DNA from: Clostridia bacterium
Lineage (GTDB): Bacteria > Bacillota > Clostridia > Oscillospirales > Acutalibacteraceae
Length of the DNA: 64,000 nt
Assembly (NCBI GenBank): GCA_017399405.1
Contig: JAFQCT010000016.1
Location: 186,001-250,000 of the forward strand
Reading direction: 5' to 3'
Position numbers and translations under genes: made by a program. Below the pieces are notes generated by a model. It saw nothing but the letters and a program-made list of their open reading frames with translations. It was not told where the DNA came from and made no database searches. Positions 20,563 through 29,186 of this stretch are shown here, one piece after another. Numbering within the stretch: the first letter of the stretch is position 1; each line of letters begins with the position of its first letter.

Positions 20563-21249
20563 TTGTCATTTATCGAACAATTTCCAATAGTCTTTGATGC
20601 TTTGAATGTTGGATTTATTCAAACATTAAAATTATTTTTAATTACTTTAGTTGGTGCATTACCACTTGGACTTGTAATTTCATTTGGCTCAATGTCAAAA
20701 TTTAAGCCATTAAGTGCAGTTGTAAAAACATTGGTTTGGGTAATTCGTGGTACTCCTTTAATGCTTCAACTTCTTGTTATATACTATCTGCCAGGACTTG
20801 TTTTCCACAACAACATTTGGGGCAGTGGTGAAGAAGGTCGCTTCATAGCATCTGTTACAGCATTTATAATTAACTATGCGTGCTACTTTTCTGAAATATA
20901 TAGAGGTGGTATTCAGGCAGTACCTCGCGGACAGCAAGAGGCAGGGCAAGTTCTTGGTCTAACAAAATCACAGATTTTCTTTAAGATTACTCTTTTGCAA
21001 ATGGTTAAAAATGTATTACCGCCAATGTCAAATGAAATTATTACTCTTGTTAAAGATACATCACTTGCAAGAATTATTGCTTTGCAAGAGATTATCTGGG
21101 CAGGACAAGCCTTTATGAAAGGCTCACAAGGTATTGCCGGTGAGATTTGGCCATTGTTCTTTACAGGATTATATTATCTTGTGTTCAGTGGAGTTTTAAC
21201 AATTGTATTAGGCAAACTTGAGAAAAAACTCAGTTATTTCAGAACTTAA
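20563..21249 (+). CDS. Amino-acid ABC transporter, permease
   Basis: A 228-residue His/Glu/Gln/Arg-type permease. The start is TTG with AGGGTG six bases upstream; no better ATG is near. It has about five membrane helices. The ATPase-contacting EAA loop is visible as GGIQAVPRGQQEAGQVLGLTKSQIFFKI in pieces. RGTPLMLQLLVIYY is a family hallmark. It forms the homodimeric membrane channel with the ATPase encoded 12 bases downstream. Confidence 0.92.
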   Translation: MSFIEQFPIVFDALNVGFIQTLKLFLITLVGALPLGLVISFGSMSKFKPLSAVVKTLVWVIRGTPLMLQLLVIYYLPGLVFHNNIWGSGEEGRFIASVTAFIINYACYFSEIYRGGIQAVPRGQQEAGQVLGLTKSQIFFKITLLQMVKNVLPPMSNEIITLVKDTSLARIIALQEIIWAGQAFMKGSQGIAGEIWPLFFTGLYYLVFSGVLTIVLGKLEKKLSYFRT

Positions 21250-21261
21250 GGAGGAGTTTAT

Positions 21262-22017
21262 ATGTCTTGGCTTGAAGTAAAAAATATTCAAAAAAGCTTT
21301 GGAAAAACAGAAGTCCTTAAGGGTATTGATTTTTCTCTCGAAAAAGGTGAGGTATTAGCACTTATTGGCTCTTCAGGTAGTGGTAAAACAACATTGTTAA
21401 GATGCTTGAACTTCCTTGAAACTCCTGATAAAGGTACGATTAGTGTTAAAGATGAACTTTTATTTGACGGTAGCGTAAAAACAAAAATAAATGATGAGCA
21501 GATTCGTCAAAATCGACTCCACTTTGGTCTTGTGTTTCAAAATTTCAATTTATTTCCTCAATATACGGTACTTAAAAATATTACTTTAGCACCGACTTTA
21601 TTAAAAAAAGGTACAGATGAAGAAATAAATAATAAAGCATTAGAACTTATTAAAAGTGTAGGTCTTGCTGAAAAAGCAGATTCTTATCCTTGCGAACTTT
21701 CAGGTGGTCAGCAACAGCGTGTTGCTATTGCTCGTGCGTTGGCACTTTCACCAGATGTTCTTTGCTTTGATGAACCTACAAGTGCTCTTGACCCTGAACT
21801 TACAGGTGAAGTGCTTCGCGTAATTAAAGAACTTAAAAATGGTGAGAATACAATGGTTATTGTTACTCACGAAATGAATTTTGCCAAGAATGTTTCTGAT
21901 AAAGTCATATTTATGGCAGATGGCGTAATTGAAGAAATGGGTACGCCAACTGATTTGTTTGAAAATCCAAAGAGTCAAAGACTCAAAGAATTTTTAAGTT
22001 CATCATTAAAAGATTAA
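21262..22017 (+). CDS. Amino-acid ABC transporter, ATP-binding protein
   Basis: A 251-residue ATPase of the GlnQ/HisP class. Walker A is GSSGSGKTT, the Q-loop region is [19 protein letters not shown], the signature is LSGGQQQR, and Walker B is [15 protein letters not shown] with the H-loop in VTHEM. It powers uptake for the permease upstream. The ribosome site is AAGGAGG. A perfect palindromic terminator starts four bases after its stop codon. Confidence 0.95.
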   Translation: MSWLEVKNIQKSFGKTEVLKGIDFSLEKGEVLALIGSSGSGKTTLLRCLNFLETPDKGTISVKDELLFDGSVKTKINDEQIRQNRLHFGLVFQNFNLFPQYTVLKNITLAPTLLKKGTDEEINNKALELIKSVGLAEKADSYPCELSGGQQQRVAIARALALSPDVLCFDEPTSALDPELTGEVLRVIKELKNGENTMVIVTHEMNFAKNVSDKVIFMADGVIEEMGTPTDLFENPKSQRLKEFLSSSLKD

Positions 22018-22020
22018 GTA

Positions 22021-22046
22021 AATCCTCCCAATTGGGAGGATTTTTC
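22021..22046 (+). terminator. Terminator of the amino-acid ABC operon
   Basis: AATCCTCCCA pairs perfectly with TGGGAGGATT (the two arms abut, so the central bases form the loop), followed by TTTTTC. Confidence 0.85.
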
Positions 22047-22075
22047 TTGTATTACAATCTATTTTATGTTATTAT
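22047..22075 (+). promoter_or_regulatory. Predicted promoter of the cohesin-like gene
   Basis: TTGTAT (22047-22052) and TATTAT (22070-22075) with a 17-base spacer, immediately after the preceding terminator. Confidence 0.5.
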
Positions 22076-22091
22076 ATTTTGGGTGATTAAA

Positions 22092-22820
22092 ATGAAGAAA
22101 ACAATATCAGTAATTTTAACTGTTTTAATATTACTTTCAATGCTACTTACTATTCTTGTTTCTGCAAAGAATCCAGTTGAATTAAAACTTACTGATGTTA
22201 CCGTTTATGCAGGCGATGAGTTCGAAATGAAACTCTTTATAAGTGACAATTCACAATTAAGTGGTGCGGTAATTGATTTACAGTATGATGCAACAAAACT
22301 TGAATTTGTATCAGGTGAAGCCGGTCAGATTATTGATAAAGGTGCAATGGTAAGTATAAATGCTTCTTCTAAACAATCGATTAATGAATCTGTAAGATTT
22401 ACTTATTTATCTCCAAATTTAGCAGTAACTTCTGAGGGTATTTTGTTTAGTGTAAAGTTCAAAGCACTTCCAAATGCTGAAGGTGAAAGTGATATTAAAA
22501 TTTCCATACCAAGTGCTGGTGATTTTGTAAATGCAGATGCCGAAAAACTTGCCTATACAGTTAAAGATTCAACAGTTAAAATAATCAATACTACTGTTGA
22601 AAGTACCGAAGCAACTGAAAGCACAACTGACGAATCAGTTACGGATGTAGTAGAATCTTCAAGTAATATTACTGAATCTTCTACAGCTGATAACAATATT
22701 GATAATAATGACAAAGACAATGATTATATTGAAATAGTAATTGGCTTGTTTATTGCAGGCGGAATTATTATAGTAGGTGTTGGGGTATATTTAATTATTA
22801 TTAAAAGAAAAAAGAGGTAA
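22092..22820 (+). CDS. Membrane-anchored protein with cohesin-like domain
   Basis: A 242-residue surface protein. A signal peptide (about 1-25) ends near VSAKN. Residues about 27-160 have the cohesin pattern: VYAGDEFEMKLFISDN, LSGAVIDLQYDATKLEF, a late GILFSVKFKAL strand, and a short beta tail. A Ser/Thr/Glu-rich linker (about 160-200) follows, then an Asp/Asn-rich stretch, a transmembrane helix (about 212-235) and a basic tail, KRKKR. Cohesins bind dockerin modules in cellulosomes and similar assemblies. No dockerin gene is in this window. I start at the ATG at 22092, which has GGGTGAT upstream. A non-cellulosomal adhesin role is possible. Confidence 0.75.
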   Translation: MKKTISVILTVLILLSMLLTILVSAKNPVELKLTDVTVYAGDEFEMKLFISDNSQLSGAVIDLQYDATKLEFVSGEAGQIIDKGAMVSINASSKQSINESVRFTYLSPNLAVTSEGILFSVKFKALPNAEGESDIKISIPSAGDFVNADAEKLAYTVKDSTVKIINTTVESTEATESTTDESVTDVVESSSNITESSTADNNIDNNDKDNDYIEIVIGLFIAGGIIIVGVGVYLIIIKRKKR

Positions 22821-22826
22821 ACTGAT

Positions 22827-23018
22827 ATGAAAAATATTATTATTGAAGAATGTCCATACTGTGGCTCAAAAAATTTAACAAAAGGCTACCAGATTAATGA
22901 TGGTGCAGTATATCGTGACAAAATTAAGTCGTTCAGTACTGTACTTGAACACACAATCTGTAAAGAATGTTCAAGTGTTATTTACAGCAGAGTTGATAAA
23001 ACTGAAGTTCTTAAGTAA
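22827..23018 (+). CDS. Small zinc-ribbon-like protein
   Basis: A 63-residue protein with CPYC near the N-terminus and CKEC near the C-terminus, about 35 residues apart, a typical four-cysteine zinc ribbon. It starts 6 bases after the cohesin-like gene, with an AGAGGT site, so they are probably co-transcribed. I recognise no function. The separation of the two CxxC pairs suggests structural zinc binding or nucleic-acid binding. Confidence 0.65.
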   Translation: MKNIIIEECPYCGSKNLTKGYQINDGAVYRDKIKSFSTVLEHTICKECSSVIYSRVDKTEVLK

Positions 23019-23058
23019 TATTTTGATTTTTTCTGCATATAATTTAATGGTGATTATA

Positions 23059-23175
23059 ATGCAGAAAAAATACATAACAAATGAAGAAAAACTTGAAATA
23101 ATAAAAATGATGATTTCAAAAGGATATCTAACAGAAAATCAAATAAGAACATTAAAAAAGCGTAACAATCTCTAA
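23059..23175 (+). CDS. Small basic protein of 38 residues
   Basis: An ATG at 23059 preceded by GGTGATTATA, the ribosome-site pattern used often in this genome. The product is 38 residues, lysine-rich and probably helical (EEKLEIIKMMISKGYLTENQ). Its last codons and stop lie inside the terminator hairpin at 23158-23188. It resembles short helix-turn-helix-like or SHOCT-type tails (a polar helix followed by GYLTENQIRTLKK), but it is too short to assign. Confidence rests on the ribosome site. Confidence 0.5.
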   Translation: MQKKYITNEEKLEIIKMMISKGYLTENQIRTLKKRNNL

Positions 23176-23196
23176 GATTGCTACGCTTAATTTTTT
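23158..23196. terminator. Bidirectional terminator overlapping a small gene
   Basis: AAGCGTA/TACGCTT outer arms (23158-23164 and 23182-23188) and CAATC/GATTG inner arms, with T-runs on both sides. It can end the plus-strand cohesin operon and the minus-strand rubredoxin gene. Confidence 0.8.
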
Positions 23197-23800
23197 ATGT
23201 TAATGGTTCAAAATCTTCGGCACCGTGTTTGCAAAGAGGACAGATGAAATCTTCCGGTAACTCGTCACCTTCATAAACATATCCGCAAATTTTACATACA
23301 TATCCTTTTTTCTTTACTTCAGGTTTTGGCTTGATATGGTCAAAGTAATACTGATATGTTGCTGATGGCTCGTCAGATAATGTTTCAGCTTCGGTAACAT
23401 CGGCAATAAATAATAGGTGAGTGCCACAATCAACTATATCTGTAACTGTGCAGGAAATATAAGCATTTGTACCTTCACAAATAAAATATGTTCCATTTTC
23501 AGTTCTGTAATGGTCATTGTGTCCTGTGAATTTATCAGTATCACGACCACTTGCAAAACCAAATCTTTTAATTAAATCAAAAGTAGCTTCAGTTGAAAGC
23601 ACAGAAATTGTAAATAGTTTTGTTCTTTCAATCATCTCACAAGTGTAATTGCTTTTGTTTACCGCTATGGTAAGTTTTTTAGGATTATCTGTAACCTGAC
23701 AAGCTGTATTTATTATACAAGCGTTATCTTTACCATTTTCATTGGCACTTAAAATATATAAACCGTAACTTAATTTGAACATAGCTTCATTTCGTATCAT
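23195..23800 (-). CDS. High-molecular-weight rubredoxin (flavin reductase domain + rubredoxin)
   Basis: A 201-residue two-domain protein. Residues about 1-155 match the FMN-binding flavin-reductase-like domain (MFKLSYGLYILSA, NTACQVTDNPKKLTIAVNKSN in pieces). Residues 166-200 are a rubredoxin with iron ligands Cys169, Cys172, Cys187 and Cys190 (CKICGYVYEGD, CPLC). In anaerobes such proteins pass electrons to flavodiiron proteins for oxygen or nitric oxide reduction. The ATG at 23800 is chosen because AGGAG precedes it; the frame is open to 23839. No partner flavodiiron gene is in the window. Confidence 0.92.
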   Translation of the reverse strand: MIRNEAMFKLSYGLYILSANENGKDNACIINTACQVTDNPKKLTIAVNKSNYTCEMIERTKLFTISVLSTEATFDLIKRFGFASGRDTDKFTGHNDHYRTENGTYFICEGTNAYISCTVTDIVDCGTHLLFIADVTEAETLSDEPSATYQYYFDHIKPKPEVKKKGYVCKICGYVYEGDELPEDFICPLCKHGAEDFEPLT

Positions 23801-23893
23801 TAAATCAACTCCTATTGTTTTTTCTATATTATACCACAAAAAATAGTATATGTATATGTTATTTTTTTAACACTCTTCTTTTTGCGATATACA

Positions 23894-23922
23894 TTGACAA
23901 AATGCGTGAAATATGGTATCTT
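23894..23922 (+). promoter_or_regulatory. Predicted promoter of the nhaC gene
   Basis: TTGACA (23894-23899) and TATCTT (23917-23922) with a 17-base spacer, followed by a leader of about 60 bases before the AAAAGGAGATG ribosome site. Confidence 0.6.
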
Positions 23923-23989
23923 TAAGCGGATAAATTGTATATTTTGTGGGGTTTGTTTTACGCAAAATGTGCGAAAAGGAGATGTAAAA

Positions 23990-25774
23990 ATGAAACGCAA
24001 ATTAAACAAGAAAGTAGTTTCTATTTTAGCTGTTGCTTTAATTCTTGTTTCAGTTATGTCATTTATGTCTTTTGCAAGTGATGGAACTGCTGATGCAGTT
24101 AAAATGATTGATTGTTCAACTTGTGAAGGTTCGGGTGTAACTGCAACTTGTGAAGCATGTGAAGGTGCAAATGTTGTTTGTGCTGATTGTAGTGAAGCAA
24201 CAAATGTGTGTGCTGACTGTGAAGGTAGCGGTAAGGTTGAAGCACCAACAAGATTTTATTCAAGTATTTGGTCATTACTTCCACCTATAATTGCTATTGC
24301 ACTTGCACTCATTACTAAAGAAGTTTATTCTTCACTTTTCATTGGTATTGTAGTAGGCGGTCTTTTGTATGCAGAGGGTAATTTTGAAGGCACTATTACA
24401 CATGTTTTCAGTGATGGTTTTGTTGCTAATGTAGCTGATTCTTACAATATGGGTATTATTATATTCCTTATTGTACTTGGTGCAATGGTTTCAATGATGA
24501 ACAAGGCAGGCGGTTCAGCTGCATTCGGTCGTTGGGCTAAGAAACACATCAAATCAAGAGTTGGTGCACAACTTGCAACAGTACTCTTTGGTTGTATGAT
24601 TTTCATTGATGACTATTTTAACTGTTTAACTGTTGGCTCAGTTATGAGACCTGTTACAGATAGTCATAAGGTTTCTCGTGCAAAACTTGCATATCTTATT
24701 GATGCAACAGCAGCACCTGTTTGTATTATTGCTCCGGTTTCATCATGGGCAGCAGCAGTTGCAGGTTTCGTTGCTGAAGAAGAAGTAAGTGGTTTCCAGC
24801 TTTTCTTAAGTGCTATTCCATATAACTTCTACGCTCTTCTTACAATTGTAATGATGGTAACAATCACAATTATGAAGTTTGACTTTGGTAAAATGAAGGT
24901 TCACGAAGAAAACGCTCTTAATGGTGACCTTTTCACAAGTGATGCAAAATCATTTATGGAATCAGCGGATGAAGAAGCAAATCCTAAGGGAAAGGTTATT
25001 GACCTTATTCTTCCTGTTATAATGCTTATTGTTGCGTGTGTTGTTGGTCTTATCTATTCAGGCGGATTCTTTGACGCAACAAGTGGTGCTTATCACAACC
25101 TTATTGAAGCATTCTCAGGTGCTGATGCATCAGTTGGTCTTCTTTATGGTTCATTCTGCACACTTATTCTTACAGTTGCTTACTTTATGATTCGTCGTGT
25201 AATTACATTTAAGAATTGTATGGAATCAATTCCTGAAGGATTTAAGGCAATGGTTCCTGCTATTATGATTCTTGCTTGTGCATGGACTCTTAAAGCAATG
25301 ACAGATAGTCTTGGTGCAAAAGAATTTATTGCAGGTATTGTTGAATCAACAGCAGGCACATTTGCAAACTTCCTTCCTGCAGTTATCTTCCTTATTGCAG
25401 TTGGTTTGGCCTTTGCAACAGGTACTTCATGGGGTACATTTGGTATTCTTATTCCTCTTGTTCTTAGCGTATTCCCATACAGTAGCGGTCCAATTTCAAT
25501 TATTGCTATTTCTGCTTGTATGGCTGGTGCAGTTTGTGGTGACCACTGTTCACCAATTTCAGATACAACAATTATGGCAAGTGCAGGTAGCCAGAGTAAC
25601 CACATTAACCATGTTTCAACTCAGTTACCATATGCACTTACAGTTGCAGGGGTATCCTTTATAACATACATTATTGCAGGTTTTGTGCAGTCAGTAATTG
25701 CACTTCCAATCGGTATCGCACTTATGCTTGGTACACTTTTTGTAATCAAAGCAGTTACTAAGAAAAAGGCGTAA
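23990..25774 (+). CDS. nhaC: Na+/H+ antiporter, NhaC family, with N-terminal signal-like helix and DnaJ-like Cys-rich segment
   Basis: A 594-residue protein. Residues about 8-29 form a hydrophobic segment that reads as a signal peptide ending near SFAS. Residues 42-81 carry four CxxC motifs; the first and last are perfect CxxCxGxG repeats (CSTCEGSG, CADCEGSG), as in the DnaJ zinc domain. The rest is a polytopic NhaC-type antiporter (EVYSSLFIGIVVGGLLYAEG, FGCMIFIDDYFNCLTVGSVM, GTSWGTFGILIPL, GDHCSPISDTT). It would exchange Na+ for protons. By topology, the Cys-rich part should face outside, which is odd for a zinc finger. An AAAAGGAG site supports this start. Confidence 0.85.
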   Translation: MKRKLNKKVVSILAVALILVSVMSFMSFASDGTADAVKMIDCSTCEGSGVTATCEACEGANVVCADCSEATNVCADCEGSGKVEAPTRFYSSIWSLLPPIIAIALALITKEVYSSLFIGIVVGGLLYAEGNFEGTITHVFSDGFVANVADSYNMGIIIFLIVLGAMVSMMNKAGGSAAFGRWAKKHIKSRVGAQLATVLFGCMIFIDDYFNCLTVGSVMRPVTDSHKVSRAKLAYLIDATAAPVCIIAPVSSWAAAVAGFVAEEEVSGFQLFLSAIPYNFYALLTIVMMVTITIMKFDFGKMKVHEENALNGDLFTSDAKSFMESADEEANPKGKVIDLILPVIMLIVACVVGLIYSGGFFDATSGAYHNLIEAFSGADASVGLLYGSFCTLILTVAYFMIRRVITFKNCMESIPEGFKAMVPAIMILACAWTLKAMTDSLGAKEFIAGIVESTAGTFANFLPAVIFLIAVGLAFATGTSWGTFGILIPLVLSVFPYSSGPISIIAISACMAGAVCGDHCSPISDTTIMASAGSQSNHINHVSTQLPYALTVAGVSFITYIIAGFVQSVIALPIGIALMLGTLFVIKAVTKKKA

Positions 25775-25792
25775 TCTTATCAAAGTATCATT

Positions 25793-25828
25793 AAAACACC
25801 TTATCCGTAAAAAGATAAGGTGTTTTTT
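25793..25828 (+). terminator. Terminator of nhaC
   Basis: AAAACACCTTATC at 25793-25805 pairs perfectly with GATAAGGTGTTTT at 25814-25826, followed by further T residues. Confidence 0.9.
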
Positions 25829-25925
25829 ATGCGTATTTTTAAGAAAATAGCCATATATGAGTTTTTTGCACGATAATTGTGAAATTACTCACATTTGAAT
25901 CATAAAACGAATTAAAGGCAAAATT

Positions 25926-25952
25926 AAAGGACTATCGAAGCGATAGTCCTTT
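25926..25952 (-). terminator. Terminator of the liv operon
   Basis: AAAGGACTATCG/CGATAGTCCTTT, a perfect 12-bp stem with a 3-base loop, directly after the last minus-strand gene and followed on that strand by AATTTT. Confidence 0.8.
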
Positions 25953-25958
25953 ATGTTG

Positions 25959-26588
25959 TTATTCTTTTACACTTTTAAGTACATCAATATATGCTTTAAT
26001 TGCTTTTACGCAACCTTCGAATCCTAAATCTGCACTATTAAGACACAAGTCATAATTACGAGCATTGTCCCATTCGCGACAAGTATAATAGCGATAATAT
26101 TCACTACGGTGTTTGTCAATTTTACGAATTTTTTTGTCAGCTTCTTTTTCATTCATATCAAACATATCCATAACCGTCTCAACACAAGACTCGTGTGGAG
26201 CCCAGATGAAAACTTTAATTACATTAGGATTGTCTTTTAATATGAAGTCAGCACAACGACCAACAATAACGCAAGACTCTTTACTTGCAAGTTCCTTAAT
26301 AATTTTTGCCTGATAATTAAAGAGGTTTTCTTTAGAAGTGAATTTACTATCTTCAGGAGGAATAATACCGCCTAAATATTTGTGAGTTGATGGGTCAAAC
26401 AAACCCTTATTTACATCTTCGTCGTTTTTCTGAAAAAGACCTACATTGATTCCACTATCGTCAGATGCCATATAAAGAATTTGACGGTCATAGAAGGGGA
26501 TTCCAAGCTCTTTTGAAAGCATTTGACCAACAGTTTTACCACCACTACCGTATCCACGGGCAATTGTAATAACGATTTTCTTATCCAT
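25959..26588 (-). CDS. Cytidylate kinase-like family protein
   Basis: A 209-residue member of the AAA-type cytidylate-kinase-like family (PF13189). The N-terminus IARGYGSGGKTVG (residues 9-21) is a modified P-loop. The motifs FYDRQIL and VIVGRCADFIL are typical of this group, and a lid with paired Arg/Lys follows. It is not the housekeeping CMP kinase, which is at 8535-9197. Its substrate is unknown. It is the last gene of the liv operon, 18 bases after livF, which may hint at a link with amino-acid supply or be accidental. Confidence 0.8.
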   Translation of the reverse strand: MDKKIVITIARGYGSGGKTVGQMLSKELGIPFYDRQILYMASDDSGINVGLFQKNDEDVNKGLFDPSTHKYLGGIIPPEDSKFTSKENLFNYQAKIIKELASKESCVIVGRCADFILKDNPNVIKVFIWAPHESCVETVMDMFDMNEKEADKKIRKIDKHRSEYYRYYTCREWDNARNYDLCLNSADLGFEGCVKAIKAYIDVLKSVKE

Positions 26589-26606
26589 AACAAATCCTCC
26601 TATGAA

Positions 26607-27320
26607 TTATTCACTAAGATATGCTTTTTTAACAGATTCATCGTTCATAAGGTCTTTTGCATCACCTGAAAGAACAATATTACCTGTTTCAAGAACATAA
26701 GCTCTGTCAGCAATAGAAAGGGCTTTTTTTGCGTTCTGTTCAACAAGAAGAACAGTAGTTCCATTTTCATTTATTGCCTTTATGATTTCAAAAATTTCAG
26801 AAACAAGAAGGGGAGAAAGACCCATTGAAGGTTCGTCCATTAAAACGAATTCAGGTTTTGACATAAGTGCTCTACCCATTGCAAGCATCTGTTGTTCACC
26901 GCCAGAAAGAGTACCGGCAATCTGATTCTTTCTTTCTTTAAGACGAGGAAAACGCTCATATACATAATTAAGTGTTTCTTCAATTTCTTCTTTATCTTTA
27001 CGGGTAAATGCACCTAATTTGATATTATCAAGAACTGAAAGTTGTGAGAAAATTCTTCTTCCTTCAGGAACATGAGCCATACCCATTGTAACAATTTTAT
27101 GAGCAGGAACTTTAGTGATGTCATTTCCTTTGAATAAAATTTTGCCTGTCTTTGGTTTCAAAAGACCAGTAACAGTGTGGAGGATTGTTGTCTTACCCGC
27201 ACCATTAGCACCGATAAGTGCAACGATTTCACCCTTGTTTACTTCAAAAGAAATGCCTTTTAAGGCTTTGATAACGCCATAATAAACTTCAATGTTATCA
27301 ACTTGTAAAAGTGGTGCCAT
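26607..27320 (-). CDS. livF: Branched-chain amino-acid ABC transporter, ATPase LivF
   Basis: A 237-residue ATPase with Walker A GANGAGKTT, signature LSGGEQQM, Walker B FVLMDEPSMGLSP and the H-loop region LLVEQNAKKAL. The GLSPLLVSEIFEII stretch and the length separate it from LivG. It pairs with LivG to drive the LivHM channel. The ribosome site AAGGAGGAG is strong, and the gene starts 12 bases after livG. Confidence 0.95.
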   Translation of the reverse strand: MAPLLQVDNIEVYYGVIKALKGISFEVNKGEIVALIGANGAGKTTILHTVTGLLKPKTGKILFKGNDITKVPAHKIVTMGMAHVPEGRRIFSQLSVLDNIKLGAFTRKDKEEIEETLNYVYERFPRLKERKNQIAGTLSGGEQQMLAMGRALMSKPEFVLMDEPSMGLSPLLVSEIFEIIKAINENGTTVLLVEQNAKKALSIADRAYVLETGNIVLSGDAKDLMNDESVKKAYLSE

Positions 27321-27332
27321 TTTAACTCCTCC

Positions 27333-28091
27333 TTAATCGCCCAAATATGCCTTAATAACTTCTGGGTTATTAAGTACTTCGCTTGTTTTACCTTGTGCAA
27401 GTTCTTCACCGAAGTTAAGAACTGTAACTTCTTCACAAATACCGCTAACAAGTTTCATATCGTGTTCGATAAGAAGTATTGTCATATCGAAATTATCACG
27501 AACAAAACGGATTGTATCCATAAGCTCTTGTGTTTCACTTGGGTTCATACCCGCAGCAGGTTCATCAAGAAGTAAAAGTTTAGGATTTGTAGCAAGTGCA
27601 CGAGCAATTTCGAGTTTTCTTTGTTTACCATAGGGGAGGTTATCTGCTAATGTAGATGCCTCGTTTTCAAGACCAAAAACCTTTAATAATTCCATTGCTT
27701 TTTCATTCATTTTCTTTTCTGATTTGAAAAAGCGAGGAAGTCTTAAAATACCTTCTGCTGTTGAGTATTTAACTTGATTGTGAAGACCGAGTTTTACATT
27801 ATCAAGTACAGAAAGTTTTTTGAAGAGACGAATGTTCTGGAAAGTACGAGCTATACCAGCTTTACTGATTTCAACAGGATTTTTTCCTGTAAGTTTAACA
27901 CCATCAAGACTAAATGTACCTGTTGTTGGTTTATAAACACCTGTTAAAAGGTTGAAAACTGTAGTTTTACCGGCACCGTTAGGACCGATAAGACCGTAAA
28001 GCATACCTTTTTCAAGTGAAAGATTAAAACCTTCAACAGCGTGGAGACCACCAAAAACAATACCAAGATTTTTTACTTCAAGTAATGCCAT
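27333..28091 (-). CDS. livG: Branched-chain amino-acid ABC transporter, ATPase LivG
   Basis: A 252-residue ATPase with Walker A GPNGAGKTT, the LivG-typical ARTFQNIRLFKKLSVLDNV segment, and LLLLDEPAAGMNPSET as Walker B. The canonical LSGG signature is replaced by LPYGKQRKLEIARAL, as is normal for LivG proteins. The start overlaps the livM stop (TAATG). Confidence 0.95.
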   Translation of the reverse strand: MALLEVKNLGIVFGGLHAVEGFNLSLEKGMLYGLIGPNGAGKTTVFNLLTGVYKPTTGTFSLDGVKLTGKNPVEISKAGIARTFQNIRLFKKLSVLDNVKLGLHNQVKYSTAEGILRLPRFFKSEKKMNEKAMELLKVFGLENEASTLADNLPYGKQRKLEIARALATNPKLLLLDEPAAGMNPSETQELMDTIRFVRDNFDMTILLIEHDMKLVSGICEEVTVLNFGEELAQGKTSEVLNNPEVIKAYLGD

Positions 28092-29176
28092 TAGTTTTTA
28101 CCTCCTTCGCTAACAGTTTTATTCTTTTTGAATTTCATCATAAATGACTTTTTCATATCGTTTATCTTTTCATTGTTGTTTACAATCATCATTACAATAA
28201 GAAGGATTGCATAGAACAACATTCTGTATTCGCCAACTTCACGAAGAAGTTCAGGGAGTGCATAAAGAAGGATTGCAGCAATTACAGAACCTCTGATACT
28301 GCCAATACCACCAAGTACCACATAAACAAGAATAAGAATTGATGTGTTGTAGTCAAATCCACTTGCAGAGAATGAGTTCATATTGTGTGAGAAAAGAACA
28401 CCTGCAATACCAGCAAAGAATGAAGCGATTGTAAATACAATAAGTTTATATTTTGAAATGTTGATACCTATTGTCTGTGCGGCAATACTGTTATCACGGA
28501 TTGCCATTACAGCACGGCCTGTTCTTGAATTGATAAGGTTAAGTGAAGCCATAACAGTTACAAATAAAAGTACAAATGCAATAATGAAGTTTGCATCGCG
28601 TGATGTACCTGTAATACCCATAGCACCCTTAATTATTGTTTTGCCGTCTTCAAGAAGCATGGCGTTGTATGATGTACCATCTATTGAAGCCTTAAGACCT
28701 TCGGAGTCAACACCAAGATAAACTATATTTAGAATATTCTTAATAATCTCACCGAATGCAAGCGTAACAATAGCAAGATAGTCGCCTTTAAGTCGTAATA
28801 CAGGAATACAGATGATAAATCCAAATATTGCAGCAAATAAACCGCCAATTATAAGAGCAAGACCAAATCTGATAAAATCGTTAGGAATAACAGTTTCAAA
28901 AATGTTTGTGAAAACTGCACCCGTGTAAGCACCAATACACATAAATCCTGCGTGGCCTAATGAAAGGTCACCAAGCACACCAACTACAAGGTTAAGTGAA
29001 ACTGCAAGAATTGAATAAACACAAAGAGGAATAAGTAAATTTTGAATTTTTCTTGGCATTTCTCCGGTTTGTGCCCAGATAAATGCAAAAGCAAAAAAGC
29101 CAAGGAGAATAGCGTATGTGATTAAGTTGTTTTTTGTATTTGAAACAATTTTTTTGTTTGATTTAAATAATGACAT
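28091..29176 (-). CDS. livM: Branched-chain amino-acid ABC transporter, permease LivM
   Basis: A 361-residue permease of about eight to ten membrane helices. It carries GDLSLGHAGFMCIGAYTGA, LRLKGDYLAIVTLAFGEII and GIGSIRGSVIAAILL, hallmarks of LivM. A lysine-rich cytoplasmic tail follows. It forms the channel with LivH. The ribosome site is GAGGTG, and the gene starts 10 bases after livH. Confidence 0.95.
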   Translation of the reverse strand: MSLFKSNKKIVSNTKNNLITYAILLGFFAFAFIWAQTGEMPRKIQNLLIPLCVYSILAVSLNLVVGVLGDLSLGHAGFMCIGAYTGAVFTNIFETVIPNDFIRFGLALIIGGLFAAIFGFIICIPVLRLKGDYLAIVTLAFGEIIKNILNIVYLGVDSEGLKASIDGTSYNAMLLEDGKTIIKGAMGITGTSRDANFIIAFVLLFVTVMASLNLINSRTGRAVMAIRDNSIAAQTIGINISKYKLIVFTIASFFAGIAGVLFSHNMNSFSASGFDYNTSILILVYVVLGGIGSIRGSVIAAILLYALPELLREVGEYRMLFYAILLIVMMIVNNNEKINDMKKSFMMKFKKNKTVSEGGKN

Positions 29177-29186
29177 TACTTACACC

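Noticed and set aside
25180-25605. A 141-codon open frame on the minus strand.
   Set aside because: It lies wholly opposite the conserved NhaC gene, has no ribosome site, and looks like a mirror frame.
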